DNA of 64,000 nt from a gamma proteobacterium HdN1 (GCA_000198515.1 FP929140.1:4438527-4502526), one strand, 5' to 3'. Positions 10,342 through 19,842 are shown, numbered from the stretch's first letter. A program made the numbers and translations. The notes: generated by a model not told the origin, from the sequence alone.

Positions 10342-10905
10342 ATGAGCACTGAAAATCACTTCAAAAATCACTTCCTGATCGCAATGCCGACGCTGGAAGA
10401 CCCGAACTTCTCGCAGACCATCACCTATATCTGCGAGCATAGCGCCGAGGGCGCGATGGGGATCGTGGTCAACCGCCCTAGCGATCTAACCGTAGCGCAG
10501 GTCTTCAATCATCTGGAAATTCCAATGATCGACGACCGCTTTACCCAGCAAATGGTGCTGCACGGCGGCCCCGTTCAGGTTGAACGCGGTTTTGTATTGC
10601 ACCGCGATTCTGGAAACTGGGACAGCACCGTTGAGATTCAAGACGGCATCTACCTCTCAACCTCCAAGGAAATCCTCGCCGCCATGGCGCAGGGGCATGG
10701 CCCCGAAAAAGCGCTGATTGCATTAGGCTATGCGGGTTGGGGCGCAGGCCAACTGGACGATGAGATGGCGAACAATGCGTGGCTTAGCGTTCCTGCAAGT
10801 GACAGCATTTTGTTTGACGTACCTTATGAGCAGCGCTGGCACGCGGCAGCAAAATTGCTAGGTGTAGACATCTCACTTCTCTCCACACAAGCGGGGCACG
10901 CATAA
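10342..10905 (+). CDS. yqgE: YqgE/AlgH family protein (DUF179)
   Basis: A 187-aa member of the YqgE/AlgH family, whose molecular role is unsettled; the gene is called algH in Pseudomonas. Family marks are the N-terminal FLIAMPTLEDPNFSQTITYICEH, GIVVNRPSDL, the central HGGPVQVERGFVLH and the later GYAGWGAGQL. It is followed after 4 bases by yqgF, the usual partner, so the two are surely one transcript. No strong ribosome-binding site is visible before the ATG. Confidence 0.93.
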   Translation: MSTENHFKNHFLIAMPTLEDPNFSQTITYICEHSAEGAMGIVVNRPSDLTVAQVFNHLEIPMIDDRFTQQMVLHGGPVQVERGFVLHRDSGNWDSTVEIQDGIYLSTSKEILAAMAQGHGPEKALIALGYAGWGAGQLDDEMANNAWLSVPASDSILFDVPYEQRWHAAAKLLGVDISLLSTQAGHA

Positions 10906-10909
10906 GCCC

Positions 10910-11356
10910 TTGGCACTGACGACCTTTCTTGGATTTGACTACGGCACCACCGTAATCGGCGTTGCGGTCGGACAAACCGTGACCGGCACCGCCTCCGCAC
11001 TTGCGCTATTGCCCGCGCGCGACGGTGTACCAGACTGGTTGCAGGTTGAGCTTTTGATTCAGGAATGGCAGCCCGACGCCTTTATTGTGGGCATTCCGCT
11101 CAATATGGACGGCACCGAAACGATCCTCGCACCTCGCGCCCGCAAATTCGGCAATCGCCTCACGGGCAGGTTTCGTAAACCGTGGTTTCCGGTAGACGAA
11201 CGCCTCTCTACCCGCGAAGCTTGGCAAGCCTTGGAAAGCCAACATCAGCTGCACAAACGAGCTTTGCGCGGCAACCAGCGGGTAGATGCCGTTGCAGCCG
11301 CGCTGATCCTCGGCTCGTGGCTTGAAAGCCACAAGGATAGTTTGCCCACCAAATAG
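10910..11356 (+). CDS. ruvX: YqgF/RuvX, RNase H-fold nuclease
   Basis: Member of the YqgF (RuvX) family, implicated in 16S rRNA 5'-end maturation and in processing of recombination intermediates. The 148 aa show the RNase H-fold motifs FLGFDYGTTVIGVAVG (first catalytic Asp), VDERLSTREA and VDAVAAALIL near the C terminus. The start is probably the TTG at 10910, four bases behind yqgE; no ATG is available upstream of the conserved motif. In Pseudomonas the next genes are pyrR and pyrB; here the order is broken and pyrB is found 31 kb away. Confidence 0.92.
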   Translation: MALTTFLGFDYGTTVIGVAVGQTVTGTASALALLPARDGVPDWLQVELLIQEWQPDAFIVGIPLNMDGTETILAPRARKFGNRLTGRFRKPWFPVDERLSTREAWQALESQHQLHKRALRGNQRVDAVAAALILGSWLESHKDSLPTK

Positions 11357-11369
11357 CCCACAAGAACCT

Positions 11370-12053
11370 CTAGGTGTCAGCCCAGCGCCGCAGCAAATTG
11401 TGGTAGACCTGCGTTAACCGTAAGACTTCGGCACTATTGCGACCAACGCTCGCGGTAAGTGACTGGATGCTCTGATCCAGATCAAATAGAACCGTGCGAT
11501 TTTCCTCATCGCGCACCATACTCTGCAACCACAAAAAGCAGCATACGCGCGCGCCCTGCGTAACGGGCAGTACTTGGTGCAAACTGCTTGACGGATACAG
11601 CACAAGATCGCCTGCGGAGAGCTTGGCAGCCTGCGCACCAAAGCGCACCTCTACCATCAATTCACCGCCTTCGTATTCTTCGGGTTCACACAAAAAAAGC
11701 GTGGCGGAAAGGTCGCTACGCATCAGCCGGTCACTGCCAGGAACCGCCATCACAGCGCTATCAACATGCAAACCATAGTGGCCACCACTGTGGTAGCGGT
11801 TAAACTTGGGTGGATAAATGATATTGGGGAGCGCCGCCGACATAAATAAAGGATGGTTTCCTAAACGCTGCAGCACCCGCTGGCCTAACTGACGCGCAAG
11901 CGGGCTGTTTTCGTTCAGCTGCTCATTCTGCTTTACGAGCGACGCAATTGTACCGGCGGTTTCTAGCCCATTATCCCAATTCGCCCGATCCAAACTCTCA
12001 CGAAAGCTAGCAATTTCTTCTTTTGAAAAAACATTCTCTATAACAGTCAACAT
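11370..12053 (-). CDS. piuC: Fe(II)/2-oxoglutarate PKHD-type hydroxylase (PiuC/YbiX family)
   Basis: Non-haem iron dioxygenase of the YbiX/PiuC family, 227 aa. The iron ligands are His96 and Asp98 (HVD) and His159 (SSLHQV), and Arg169 should bind 2-oxoglutarate. Family members usually sit beside TonB-dependent catecholate-siderophore receptors, and here a receptor lies two genes upstream on the same strand. The substrate is not known. The gene is probably the last of an iron-regulated operon. It ends 13 bases from the convergent yqgF, with no clear terminator between them. Confidence 0.88.
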   Translation of the reverse strand: MLTVIENVFSKEEIASFRESLDRANWDNGLETAGTIASLVKQNEQLNENSPLARQLGQRVLQRLGNHPLFMSAALPNIIYPPKFNRYHSGGHYGLHVDSAVMAVPGSDRLMRSDLSATLFLCEPEEYEGGELMVEVRFGAQAAKLSAGDLVLYPSSSLHQVLPVTQGARVCCFLWLQSMVRDEENRTVLFDLDQSIQSLTASVGRNSAEVLRLTQVYHNLLRRWADT

Positions 12054-12084
12054 GAGCGTGGTTCCTTATTACGCTGCGCAAAAA

Positions 12085-13185
12085 TTACGGGAGATACAGT
12101 GCATCGAGTGAAATATCGGAGAGCGTGGGGCAACCAGCAAGCGCCATGCACAACTCTAATTCCTCACGCATCAGCTTGATCACATGTGCAACCCCTAGGG
12201 GCCCTGCGACCGCGAGCGCATACAAAAAAGAGCGCCCGATCAAAACAGCATTTGCGCCGGAAGCCAATGCCTTGAAAATATCGGAGCCGCTGCGAATACC
12301 GCCATCCAAAAAAATTGGATAACCCGCACCGAGTGCGTCTCGAACGCAACGAAGGCTCTGCAAACTTGCGGGCATTCCGTCCAAAGCTCGGCCACCGTGA
12401 TTGGAAACCACCATGGCAGAAACACCCATCGCAGCGAGCCGCTTTGCATCCTCGGCATGCGTAACGCCTTTCGCAATCACCGGAAGCCGAGTTTCCGCCA
12501 GCAACCACTCCAAGTCACCCCACGTTGGCGCCTCATTCATCATGCCCTGAAAAATCACGCTTTGCTCAGGCATCAAAGTAACTTGAGGCGGAACCGAGTA
12601 ACGAGCGAGATTCGTGGCGACAACGGAGCTTGGCATCGTAAACCCTGCGCGCCTTGCCCGCAGCGAACCGGCTTGCAAGGGTGTATCCAACGTCACGACC
12701 AGCGCACGATATCCAGCACGTTCAGCGCGCTGCAGAAGATCTCGCGTTTGTGCGCGCTCCGCCTGAAAATAAAGTTGAAACCACAATCCATCTGGATGGT
12801 GCTGTGCAATTTCTTCCAAGGAAAAAGACGATAAGGTGCTGCAAATCATCCCCGCCTCAAGCGCCTGCGCCGCTCTCGCGCTCGCAAGCTCGCCCTCAGG
12901 ATGAACCAGCGTTTGAAATGCTACGGGCGCCAGAAAAATCGGATGGCGAAAGGATTGCCCAAGAAATTCACAAGTTGTATTGCCCTGCCGGCAATCTACT
13001 AGCACACGCTGTTGCAGCATGAGCGACTGAAACGCTTGACGGTTGGCACGTAGAGTAAATTCGCTACCGCTGCCACCGGCAATATAAGCGAAAATATCGG
13101 AAGCAAGTCTTGCTTGTGCGAAGGATTCATACTCCTCCGCCACCAGCAAGTTTTTTGGAATTTCTTGTGATGGCGAAGAAGTCAT
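12085..13185 (-). CDS. FMN-dependent alpha-hydroxy-acid oxidase/dehydrogenase
   Basis: TIM-barrel flavoenzyme of the lactate dehydrogenase/glycolate oxidase family, 366 aa, oxidising an L-2-hydroxy acid to a 2-oxo acid. Visible marks are the FMN-contacting LAPVAFQTLVHPEGE, the Lys of VIAKGVTHAEDA, the catalytic His-Arg block SNHGGRALDG and the phosphate-binding DGGIRSGSDIFKAL and GRSFLYAL. The ATG at 13185 has GAGGG upstream; a TTG at 13203 is less likely. The position between a siderophore receptor and a PiuC-type hydroxylase is unusual for this family and may mean handling of a hydroxy-acid ligand. That is inference. Confidence 0.88.
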   Translation of the reverse strand: MTSSPSQEIPKNLLVAEEYESFAQARLASDIFAYIAGGSGSEFTLRANRQAFQSLMLQQRVLVDCRQGNTTCEFLGQSFRHPIFLAPVAFQTLVHPEGELASARAAQALEAGMICSTLSSFSLEEIAQHHPDGLWFQLYFQAERAQTRDLLQRAERAGYRALVVTLDTPLQAGSLRARRAGFTMPSSVVATNLARYSVPPQVTLMPEQSVIFQGMMNEAPTWGDLEWLLAETRLPVIAKGVTHAEDAKRLAAMGVSAMVVSNHGGRALDGMPASLQSLRCVRDALGAGYPIFLDGGIRSGSDIFKALASGANAVLIGRSFLYALAVAGPLGVAHVIKLMREELELCMALAGCPTLSDISLDALYLP

Positions 13186-13259
13186 GATACTGCAAACCCT
13201 CAACAGTGAGGGCTCACGCCCTCTATATTTAAAGCGCGATCATTTCGAGCGCTTACCGA

Positions 13260-15626
13260 TTAAAGTTCATAATTCAGCGTCAGCATGGCGCGACGAGCGT
13301 CGCCAATGTAGGTGAATGCACCGCTACGATAGGACGCAAGATAATAGTCCTTATCGGTCACGTTCATTACGTTCAAACGCGCGTTGAATTTATCAGTAAA
13401 GTCGTAATTCGCGAACAAATCGAAGGTGGTATAACTGGGCACACGGTAGTTATATTTGCCAAGCGTAACGTTATAATCCGCCGCAGTATCCGGTTGACCC
13501 GCAAATTTTTCGCTGACATAGGTGGTCGTGCCACCAAAGGCGAATTTCTCGGTCAGCTGATATTTCAACTGCACAAAGGCGCTATTATTTGCGAAGTTAC
13601 TCAGCCTACGGCCTTCGGTTTCTTTATTGAAGGAGCGCAAAATCTCTGACTTCATTGAAGATGCACCAAATTGCGTGCTCAACTCGTCCGTAATGTTGCC
13701 AGAAAGAGAAATCTCGACACCTTCAACTCGGTTTTTGCCGGTATTCAGCGTGCCAAGTGCGCTGTAGTTATCACCCACGCTCTCCATTACGTCATCTTTG
13801 GTGATGCGGAACAGCGCAATGGTTCCCAACAGTTTTTCGTCAAACAAATTCCATTTACTACCGACTTCAAAATTATCGGTCGTTTCTGGTTTGCTATCCG
13901 TCACTTGCTGGCGATCACCGCACAAGCCGCCATAACCGCAGCTGCCGCCTACATCAGATTCTCCGCCGTTAATCTCGCTAGACGTACTCCAAGTAGCATA
14001 AACGTTGCCGTTTGGCGCGACTTTATAAACAACCCCTAGATGCTTGTTAAACAGGCCGTCGGAATACTCGTAGTCCGTTTCCACACCTCTTGATACCACA
14101 AGGTTGCTATAGTCAAAATCATCGTAGCGCAAGCCAAGGAACACGCTAAGATCGTCGGTAACGTCTACCGTATCCATAAATGAGGCGGACATTGTCTTCA
14201 CACGATAGTCGGAATCAAATGGGCCCCTTTCGATATGGCGGCCCAACAGGTGGCCAATGTTACCTACGGCGTTTCCAGCACCATCCGTGATGCAATAATT
14301 GGGAGAAGAACCGCCCCCACGTCCTGGCGTTACGCAGTTGGTTGCTCCGGTATTCAGCGTGTTATAAACCCCATTCTTAACTTTCAAATCAGAGTATTCG
14401 GTGCCAAACAGGAATTGATGGTTCATTCCACCAAGGCTTGTGTCGAAATAGAAATTCAGCTGATCAACAAAGTACTCAACCTCTTGCCAGCCTTGGTGAG
14501 TGCTTAGCGAAATCGTAGGTGCATCGGGTGCGGTCGGGTCATTCGGCGCACGCACGGTGCCACGTGCTCCGGTAATGACATAACCGTTATCCGTTTCGCC
14601 GTAGCGGGTGATATTCTGAACGCGGAATTGTTCATTTACGTCGTACCAAACGCGCAGAGTGCCGGTATCGACCGTAGATTCCAGAAAATCATTGCTCTGC
14701 AAATAGGCTGGAATGTCTTTTACCGGGCGGCCACCATTGGGCGGGATGTAGGTGCCAGCATCGGGGTTATCCCGCGCCTTCAGGTGATAATAGTCGGCAA
14801 CCACGCCCAATTTCTCATTTACCTGGAATGCGCCAGAGAGCGCAAGCCCCTCGCGATCACGGTCGGCTGGGTCACGATCGGGAACATCTTGCATGGCTTT
14901 CAGTACGTTGGCACGCACTGCAATATCGTCGTTAATGCGCTTATTGGTATCAATGGTATAGCGCTGATAGTTGTCGGTACCTAAGCCGCCTTGCAGTTTG
15001 GTGAAATCGTACTCGGTGCTCGCCTGCTTGGTAACATTATTGATCGCGCCACCGGTGCTGCCTCGGCCTGCAAAAGTGGAACTTGGGCCTTTGGTGACTT
15101 CGATTTGCTCGACTGCAAAACTTTCACGCAAGGTCATTCCGGGGTCGCGAAGACCATCAACAAATACGTCACTGCGGGCTTCGTGGCCACGAATAATGTA
15201 GCGATCACCGAAGGCATTGCCATTCTCCCCCGTCCCGAGCGTAATGCCCGGTTGAGCGCTCAGGACTTCGCGCAGATCCGTTCGGCCAGAATCCTGAAGT
15301 TGAGTTTGCGTGAGAACTGTGATGGTTTGCGGGGTTTCTGCGAGCGGTTTTACATGCCGCTCATCGCCAGAAACGCGCGCTTTGTAGGGCGCACCTGCTT
15401 CTGCATAGGGGTTGGTGTCGATCGTGCGCTCTTCGATCTGGAGCGTGTCCAGCTCAAGCGTTTCTTGCTCTGCATGGGCTACGAGTGGCGCAGCAACCAA
15501 TGCAGAAACGCTCAACACAAACGCCTTGCGGCCAATTTCAGGCACTCCTGCGGCAGAAATCGCTGCCGCCAGCGTGCCGCCAGAGCGAAGACTAAACGGT
15601 CGCTGCTCGGAGATCTTTTTTGACAT
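13260..15626 (-). CDS. TonB-dependent siderophore receptor
   Basis: Outer-membrane 22-strand barrel with N-terminal plug, 788 aa, for uptake of a ferric siderophore (catecholate type by context). A long signal region precedes VAHAEQE. A TonB-box-like stretch follows (ELDTLQIEE), then the plug (QTITVLTQTQLQDSG, RYIIRGHEARSDVFVDGLRD, VEQIEVTKGPSS) and the barrel, ending with DARRAMLTLNYEL. The upstream-most start at 15674 is not used: the ATG at 15626 has AAGGAG at 6 bases. It follows exbB-exbD-tonB on the same strand. The twin-arginine-free signal is unusually long, about 68 residues, so an alternative internal start is possible. Confidence 0.93.
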   Translation of the reverse strand: MSKKISEQRPFSLRSGGTLAAAISAAGVPEIGRKAFVLSVSALVAAPLVAHAEQETLELDTLQIEERTIDTNPYAEAGAPYKARVSGDERHVKPLAETPQTITVLTQTQLQDSGRTDLREVLSAQPGITLGTGENGNAFGDRYIIRGHEARSDVFVDGLRDPGMTLRESFAVEQIEVTKGPSSTFAGRGSTGGAINNVTKQASTEYDFTKLQGGLGTDNYQRYTIDTNKRINDDIAVRANVLKAMQDVPDRDPADRDREGLALSGAFQVNEKLGVVADYYHLKARDNPDAGTYIPPNGGRPVKDIPAYLQSNDFLESTVDTGTLRVWYDVNEQFRVQNITRYGETDNGYVITGARGTVRAPNDPTAPDAPTISLSTHQGWQEVEYFVDQLNFYFDTSLGGMNHQFLFGTEYSDLKVKNGVYNTLNTGATNCVTPGRGGGSSPNYCITDGAGNAVGNIGHLLGRHIERGPFDSDYRVKTMSASFMDTVDVTDDLSVFLGLRYDDFDYSNLVVSRGVETDYEYSDGLFNKHLGVVYKVAPNGNVYATWSTSSEINGGESDVGGSCGYGGLCGDRQQVTDSKPETTDNFEVGSKWNLFDEKLLGTIALFRITKDDVMESVGDNYSALGTLNTGKNRVEGVEISLSGNITDELSTQFGASSMKSEILRSFNKETEGRRLSNFANNSAFVQLKYQLTEKFAFGGTTTYVSEKFAGQPDTAADYNVTLGKYNYRVPSYTTFDLFANYDFTDKFNARLNVMNVTDKDYYLASYRSGAFTYIGDARRAMLTLNYEL

Positions 15627-15768
15627 GACAACTCCTTGTTCACTAGTTTTCAGTTGGTTACAGTGGCTTTGCAATTACTGGCTTGCTGAACTGCAGCTGG
15701 CTTGTTTTATTGCTGTTTTTGCTTTTTCTTGGAAATAACTTGCTGCATTTCCCTTATTTAGGGAGGCG

Positions 15769-16563
15769 TTATTTGGTAATGAGCGAGTACTCCACCGGAA
15801 TCGCTAAGGAAAGCGTGTCCTTTTTCATAACGTCCGGAATCGGCGGCAGAGGATCCGCCTTGGCCAGCATATTAAGCGCTGCTTGATCCAGCAGAGGGTG
15901 GCCAGAGCTTTTCTTTACGCTCGACGCAATCACCTTTCCGGATTTATCAATCGTAAACTGCAACACGACCGTGCCCTGCTGTTTATCCTTTTTCAGTGCC
16001 GCCGGATATTCCTTGTGCCGGTTCAACCAGCGCATCAATGATGCTAGGTAATTTTTTGGGTCACCTGCGCGCCCTCCGGCACGTGCAAAACGCCCCGTCC
16101 CCGTTGCACGGGTAGCAGCGGGTTGTGCCTGCGTTTCTTTCGGCGGTTCTTGCGGTTTCGCCTCTGCCACTGGCGGAGGTGCTTCGACTACGGGGACAGG
16201 CGTCGTGATCGGAGCAGGCTTGGGCAATTCGACCGGCTTGGGCGGTATGGGTTTGGGTTTTTTTATCGGTTCAGGTTTGGCCACGATTGGTTTTTCCACA
16301 CGCACCGGCGGCTTCTCTGGTGGCGGTGGTGGCGGTGGCGGTGGCTCAACGGGCGGCGGTGGTTCTGGCGGCGGCGGTTCAGGCGCAATGTCAGGCTGCT
16401 CTACGTAACTGCCCGCTAGGCCAAGGCCAATTTCAATGCCACCGCGCCCCTCATCCTCGGCGGTAGCCGTTTTCACTGGCTCCCGATTGAACCACCACCC
16501 AGCAAAACTGGCGTGCACGAGTGCCGCGACTACAAATGCGATCCCCCACTGCCTTGCCAACAT
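15769..16563 (-). CDS. tonB: TonB energy transducer
   Basis: Periplasm-spanning TonB, 264 aa, that couples ExbBD to outer-membrane receptors. One N-terminal anchor (about residues 6-24), a long proline-rich spacer with Pro runs and [14 protein letters not shown] and KPKP repeats, and a C-terminal TonB domain ([31 protein letters not shown]). The ATG at 16563 is preceded by GGAG at 7 bases; the TTG at 16578 overlaps that site and is unlikely. It lies between exbD and the siderophore receptor. Confidence 0.93.
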   Translation of the reverse strand: MLARQWGIAFVVAALVHASFAGWWFNREPVKTATAEDEGRGGIEIGLGLAGSYVEQPDIAPEPPPPEPPPPVEPPPPPPPPPEKPPVRVEKPIVAKPEPIKKPKPIPPKPVELPKPAPITTPVPVVEAPPPVAEAKPQEPPKETQAQPAATRATGTGRFARAGGRAGDPKNYLASLMRWLNRHKEYPAALKKDKQQGTVVLQFTIDKSGKVIASSVKKSSGHPLLDQAALNMLAKADPLPPIPDVMKKDTLSLAIPVEYSLITK

Positions 16564-16669
16564 CGACTGACTCCGCAATCTTTAAGAAAATTCTGGCAAA
16601 AAGGCCCCAACATGCGCCGCACGTTCAAACACATTTCAACCATCTGGGCAAAAAGAAAAGGTAACGCGC

Positions 16670-17086
16670 TTACTTAGGGCGCGTAAAAACGGCAAGCCGC
16701 TGTATCCCTGTTCGTTCGATGATGGCCATTGCAGCGACCACCTTTCCGTAGCTGAGCGTCTCGTCGGCCTGCAGATGAAGAGGCGTATCGGTTTCTGCCT
16801 CATCCATCTTCGCCTTCAGTTGGGTCAGAGCTGACTCTAGATTTTCTTCTGCAATAAGCTGATCGTCCAACCGGAACTCACCCGTCGCGTTAATCTCTAA
16901 GGTGTGCGCCTTTTCCTGTGCGGGCGGAGCGGTTTTCGCCGCTTGTGGAAGCGTTACCTTCACAACGTTGGTTAGGAGTGGTGCAGTCACGATAAACGCA
17001 ACCAGTAGAACCAACATGACATCCACCAAGGGTGTGATGTTGATTTCGCTCATCTCAGAGTCGCCATCACTGCGCTGAAAGCCCAT
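16670..17086 (-). CDS. exbD: ExbD, proton channel subunit
   Basis: ExbD (138 aa) forms with ExbB the inner-membrane proton-driven motor for TonB. The single membrane helix carries the essential Asp in INITPLVDVMLVLLVAFIVT, and a periplasmic domain follows. AAGGAAG precedes the ATG. It starts 10 bases after exbB ends. A 106-base gap separates it from the chosen tonB start. Confidence 0.95.
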   Translation of the reverse strand: MGFQRSDGDSEMSEINITPLVDVMLVLLVAFIVTAPLLTNVVKVTLPQAAKTAPPAQEKAHTLEINATGEFRLDDQLIAEENLESALTQLKAKMDEAETDTPLHLQADETLSYGKVVAAMAIIERTGIQRLAVFTRPK

Positions 17087-17096
17087 AAAAACTTCC

Positions 17097-17828
17097 TTAT
17101 CCAGCTGCGTCTATGCGGGTCGTGGGCATTTGCTTGACGTGCGCGACGTGGCGGCGCCCTTCATTTGACACTGCCGCCGGTACAGCTTCGAGGTATTGGT
17201 CACCAGCGATTGCGAGAAAATCACCCGCAAAGTCTTCAAGGCGAAGAGCTATCAACTTGGATCGGCGCAGAAAGAAGTTGTACGCCAAAACGGCAGGGAT
17301 CGCCACCGCGATCCCGATCCCGGTGGCGAGCAATGCTTCACCGATCGGCCCAGCGACTACATCTAGGCTTGCCGAGCCGCTCGTGCCGATATCTTGCAGC
17401 GCCCGCATAATGCCAATGACAGTACCAAACAGGCCGACAAACGGTGCCGTGCTGCCGATACTCGCCAACAGCGTAAGCCCTCCTTCTAGGGAGCGACGTT
17501 CGGCGTGAAGCTGGGTGCGCAGGTGGCGTTCAAGCCGATGCTCGCGCTTACCCCCAGTGCCAAGATTACCGCCACCATGAGTGGCCATCGCCTGAAACCC
17601 CGCGCGCGCAATATTGCACATCGGTGCTTTGCCTGTGCAATCGCAGGCCGCTTGCTGCAAGGTGCCCGACTGCCAGAACTTGTCTGCATAGCCTTTATCG
17701 GTACGATTCAGCATCGAAAACTGGATCGCCTTCGCGAAAATCACCGTCCAAGTCAGCAACGAAAACGTCAAAAGCACCCAAAGAGTTGCCGTGACGAAAA
17801 TTTGTGGCGAGATGCTTGCAATGTCCAT
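17097..17828 (-). CDS. exbB: ExbB, proton channel subunit
   Basis: MotA/TolQ/ExbB-family protein, 243 aa, with an N-terminal membrane segment (about residues 10-32) and two further helices around the signature GLTLLASIGSTAPFVGLFGT and IGEALLATGIGIAVAIPAVL. It is the first gene of exbB-exbD-tonB-receptor and lies behind a Fur-box-like promoter. AGGG is 8 bases from the ATG. TolQ is an alternative family name, but the direct tonB and receptor neighbours favour ExbB. Confidence 0.95.
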   Translation of the reverse strand: MDIASISPQIFVTATLWVLLTFSLLTWTVIFAKAIQFSMLNRTDKGYADKFWQSGTLQQAACDCTGKAPMCNIARAGFQAMATHGGGNLGTGGKREHRLERHLRTQLHAERRSLEGGLTLLASIGSTAPFVGLFGTVIGIMRALQDIGTSGSASLDVVAGPIGEALLATGIGIAVAIPAVLAYNFFLRRSKLIALRLEDFAGDFLAIAGDQYLEAVPAAVSNEGRRHVAHVKQMPTTRIDAAG

Positions 17829-17938
17829 GTGCCATACCCTTCATGGCTGATAGAACGTATCCGCAGGGCCCATCAAGGACGCGTCCCGGCGTGCGATAGC
17901 GCAACAGGCCGTCTCGGGAGACGGTCGTCGACCCGAAA

Positions 17939-17967
17939 ACAATAATCTAAATGAGAGACATTATCAA
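17939..17967 (-). promoter_or_regulatory. Promoter with overlapping Fur-box-like sequence upstream of exbB
   Basis: On the minus strand TTGATA (17962-17967) and TATTGT (17939-17944) are 17 bases apart. A Fur-box-like element lies between them at 17947-17965. It matches 12 of 19 positions of the classical box, including a perfect GATAATG half and TCATT. Iron-loaded Fur bound there would cover the promoter. All six minus-strand genes down to 11370 could be controlled from here. Confidence 0.6.
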
Positions 17968-18031
17968 ATAGAATTGCGAGGTGGCTCGAAAATAATGCGT
18001 CGAACCGCTGACGTAGGTCATGCTTAGAGGA

Positions 18032-19640
18032 CAAAGCCCCCGCAAACCACGAACAACCCGCATCTATGCTACCATGCCAAACTCCCCCCACGAGGCCGCC
18101 CTGCCCATGCAACGCAAACGCCTGCCTATTGGCATCCAGACCCTCCGCGAAATTCGCGAGGATCATTGTTACTACGTAGACAAAACGCCACTGGCGCTGC
18201 GCTTGGTTCAACAGGGAAAGTATTTTTTCCTCTCCCGCCCTCGCCGCTTCGGTAAAAGCCTGTTTCTGGACACGCTAAAAGAGCTGTTCGAAGGAAATGA
18301 AGCTTTGTTCAAAGGCTTGTACGCAGAGAAACACTGGGATTGGGCGGTAAAGTATCCGGTGATTCGGATCAGTTTTGGGGGTGGCGTTACCAGAAGCGCG
18401 CAAGAGCTTGAAGATCAGATCGACTCGCACCTGAGACGCTTTGAAACGGTAAACCAGCTGGCCGTTGTAGACAAAACCCTTGCCGAGCGCTTTCGAAGCT
18501 TGATCCTTCACTTGGCTCAATCTACAGGCCAGCGTGTAGTAGTTCTGATTGACGAGTACGACAAACCCATTCTGGACAATATCGAGCAAAGGGAAATTGC
18601 GCTGGAAACCCGTGAAACCCTCAAAGATTTTTATTCTGTCATCAAGGATGCCGATGCCTATATTCGCTTTGCATTTTTGACCGGAGTTTCGAAATTCAGC
18701 AAAGTGAGCTTGTTTTCAGGGCTGAATAATCTTCAGGACATCACGCTGGATGCTCGTTATAGCACGATTTGCGGTTATACCGACCAAGATGTAGATAGCG
18801 TTTTTGCAGCGGAGCTTGAAGGCTTGGATCGCAGCGAAATCAAGCGTTGGTATAACGGCTACAACTGGTTGGGCGCTTCCGTTTACAATCCATTTGACCT
18901 GCTTTTACTTTTTGATCATCGCACCTTCCGCCCGTGGTGGTTTGAAACCGGAACCCCCAGCTTCTTGATAAAACTGCTGACTAAGCGCCATCAATTTACT
19001 CCCGCACTGGAAAACATGATTGCGCCGGAAACACTTCTTTCTACGTTTGACGTGGACAATATCCCCATTGAAGCCCTGATGTTTCAGGCGGGATATTTAA
19101 CCATCCACGGGGTGAACGAAATTCCCGGGCTCACGCAAATCACCTTGGGCTATCCGAACCTTGAGGTGCGCACCGCGCTCAACGGAAGCTTGCTTCAGGC
19201 GACTACCGGCGACCATCGGAATTATGCAATCCACGCAGGCAAGCTTTATCAGCTATTGAAAGATAAAAACATTCCCGCCATGCGCGATCTATTCCACGCC
19301 TTTTTCGCCACCATTCCGCACGACTGGTACCGCAACAGCCCGATTGCACAATACGAAGGCTACTGGGCCAGCATTTTCTACAGCCACTTCGCCGCGTTGG
19401 GATTGGATATCAAATTAGAAGACGCCACCAATCACGGCCGTATTGATATGACGGTATGCTTTGAAGGGCACGTGTATTTATTTGAATTCAAAGTGGTGGA
19501 GCTGGCGCATGAAGGCAAAGCGTTACAGCAGCTTAGGGATCGTAACTACGCAGAGAAATATCGGAACGACGGGCCGGTGCATTTGATTGGGGTGGAATTT
19601 AGTAAGGATACGCGGAATATTGTGGGGTTTGAGGTGGAGT
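18032..19640 (+). repeat. Direct repeat, copy 1 (AAA/PD-(D/E)XK gene plus leader)
   Basis: The repeat begins about 75 bases before the gene, in a shared leader (caaagcccccgcaaaccacg), and ends at the stop codon. Against copy 2 (25387-27013), the segment 18785-19470 differs at only one base (19308). The 240 bases before it differ at several positions, and the last 170 bases differ at very many. Copies lie in the same orientation, 7.36 kb apart. Confidence 0.9.
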
Positions 19641-19642
19641 AG
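18107..19642 (+). CDS. AAA-ATPase-like protein with C-terminal PD-(D/E)XK nuclease domain, copy 1
   Basis: Member of the large family with an AAA-ATPase-like N-terminal domain (PF09820 type) and a PD-(D/E)XK nuclease-like C-terminal domain (DUF1703 type), 511 aa; function unknown. Visible are a Walker-A-like RPRRFGKSLFLDTL, Walker B VVVLIDEYDKPI, and a nuclease-like core GRIDMTVCFEGHVYLFEFKV. I place the start at MQRKRLPIG because that ATG is conserved in frame in both copies; upstream the two copies differ by a one-base shift in a C run. The gene is a near twin of 25463-27013, and the two flank the RHS locus. Such genes are often multicopy; a role in mobility or conflict is only a guess. Confidence 0.85.
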   Translation: MQRKRLPIGIQTLREIREDHCYYVDKTPLALRLVQQGKYFFLSRPRRFGKSLFLDTLKELFEGNEALFKGLYAEKHWDWAVKYPVIRISFGGGVTRSAQELEDQIDSHLRRFETVNQLAVVDKTLAERFRSLILHLAQSTGQRVVVLIDEYDKPILDNIEQREIALETRETLKDFYSVIKDADAYIRFAFLTGVSKFSKVSLFSGLNNLQDITLDARYSTICGYTDQDVDSVFAAELEGLDRSEIKRWYNGYNWLGASVYNPFDLLLLFDHRTFRPWWFETGTPSFLIKLLTKRHQFTPALENMIAPETLLSTFDVDNIPIEALMFQAGYLTIHGVNEIPGLTQITLGYPNLEVRTALNGSLLQATTGDHRNYAIHAGKLYQLLKDKNIPAMRDLFHAFFATIPHDWYRNSPIAQYEGYWASIFYSHFAALGLDIKLEDATNHGRIDMTVCFEGHVYLFEFKVVELAHEGKALQQLRDRNYAEKYRNDGPVHLIGVEFSKDTRNIVGFEVE

Positions 19643-19764
19643 TGTTTTCCGCAAAGACACTGCTGATATCAAGATCGCCTAGAGGCCGGAGTAAAAATAA
19701 CGTTGATCGTTAGCTCACAGGAACGGATAGCGGCCAAACTGGCATTAAATCGAAAATCAAGCGA

Positions 19765-19784
19765 GTGCGCCCTGCCGGGCGCAC
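19765..19784. repeat. Perfect 8-bp inverted repeat
   Basis: GTGCGCCC and GGGCGCAC separated by TGCC. There is no T run on either strand right after the stem, so it is not a standard terminator. Function unknown; it lies between AAA copy 1 and the bidirectional terminator. Confidence 0.5.
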
Positions 19785-19790
19785 CAAATA

Positions 19791-19823
19791 AAAAAAGCCT
19801 CGACACGATAGCCGAGGCTTTTT
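19791..19823. terminator. Bidirectional rho-independent terminator
   Basis: Stem AAAAAGCCTCG / CGAGGCTTTTT with a run of A on the left side and T on the right, so it can act for both strands. It serves AAA copy 1 (plus) and the RHS/companion transcript (minus), which converge here. Confidence 0.85.
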
Positions 19824-19842
19824 AGAAAAGCAGATCTGAAAA

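Noticed and set aside
14991-15623. 210-codon plus-strand frame
   Set aside because: Shadow of the TonB-dependent receptor gene, which is clearly real.
17873-18211. 112-codon minus-strand frame between exbB and AAA copy 1
   Set aside because: It spans the exbB promoter and the antisense of the AAA gene start; no supporting features.
19765-19784. Second terminator beside 19791-19823
   Set aside because: Perfect stem, but no T run on either strand; kept only as an inverted repeat.
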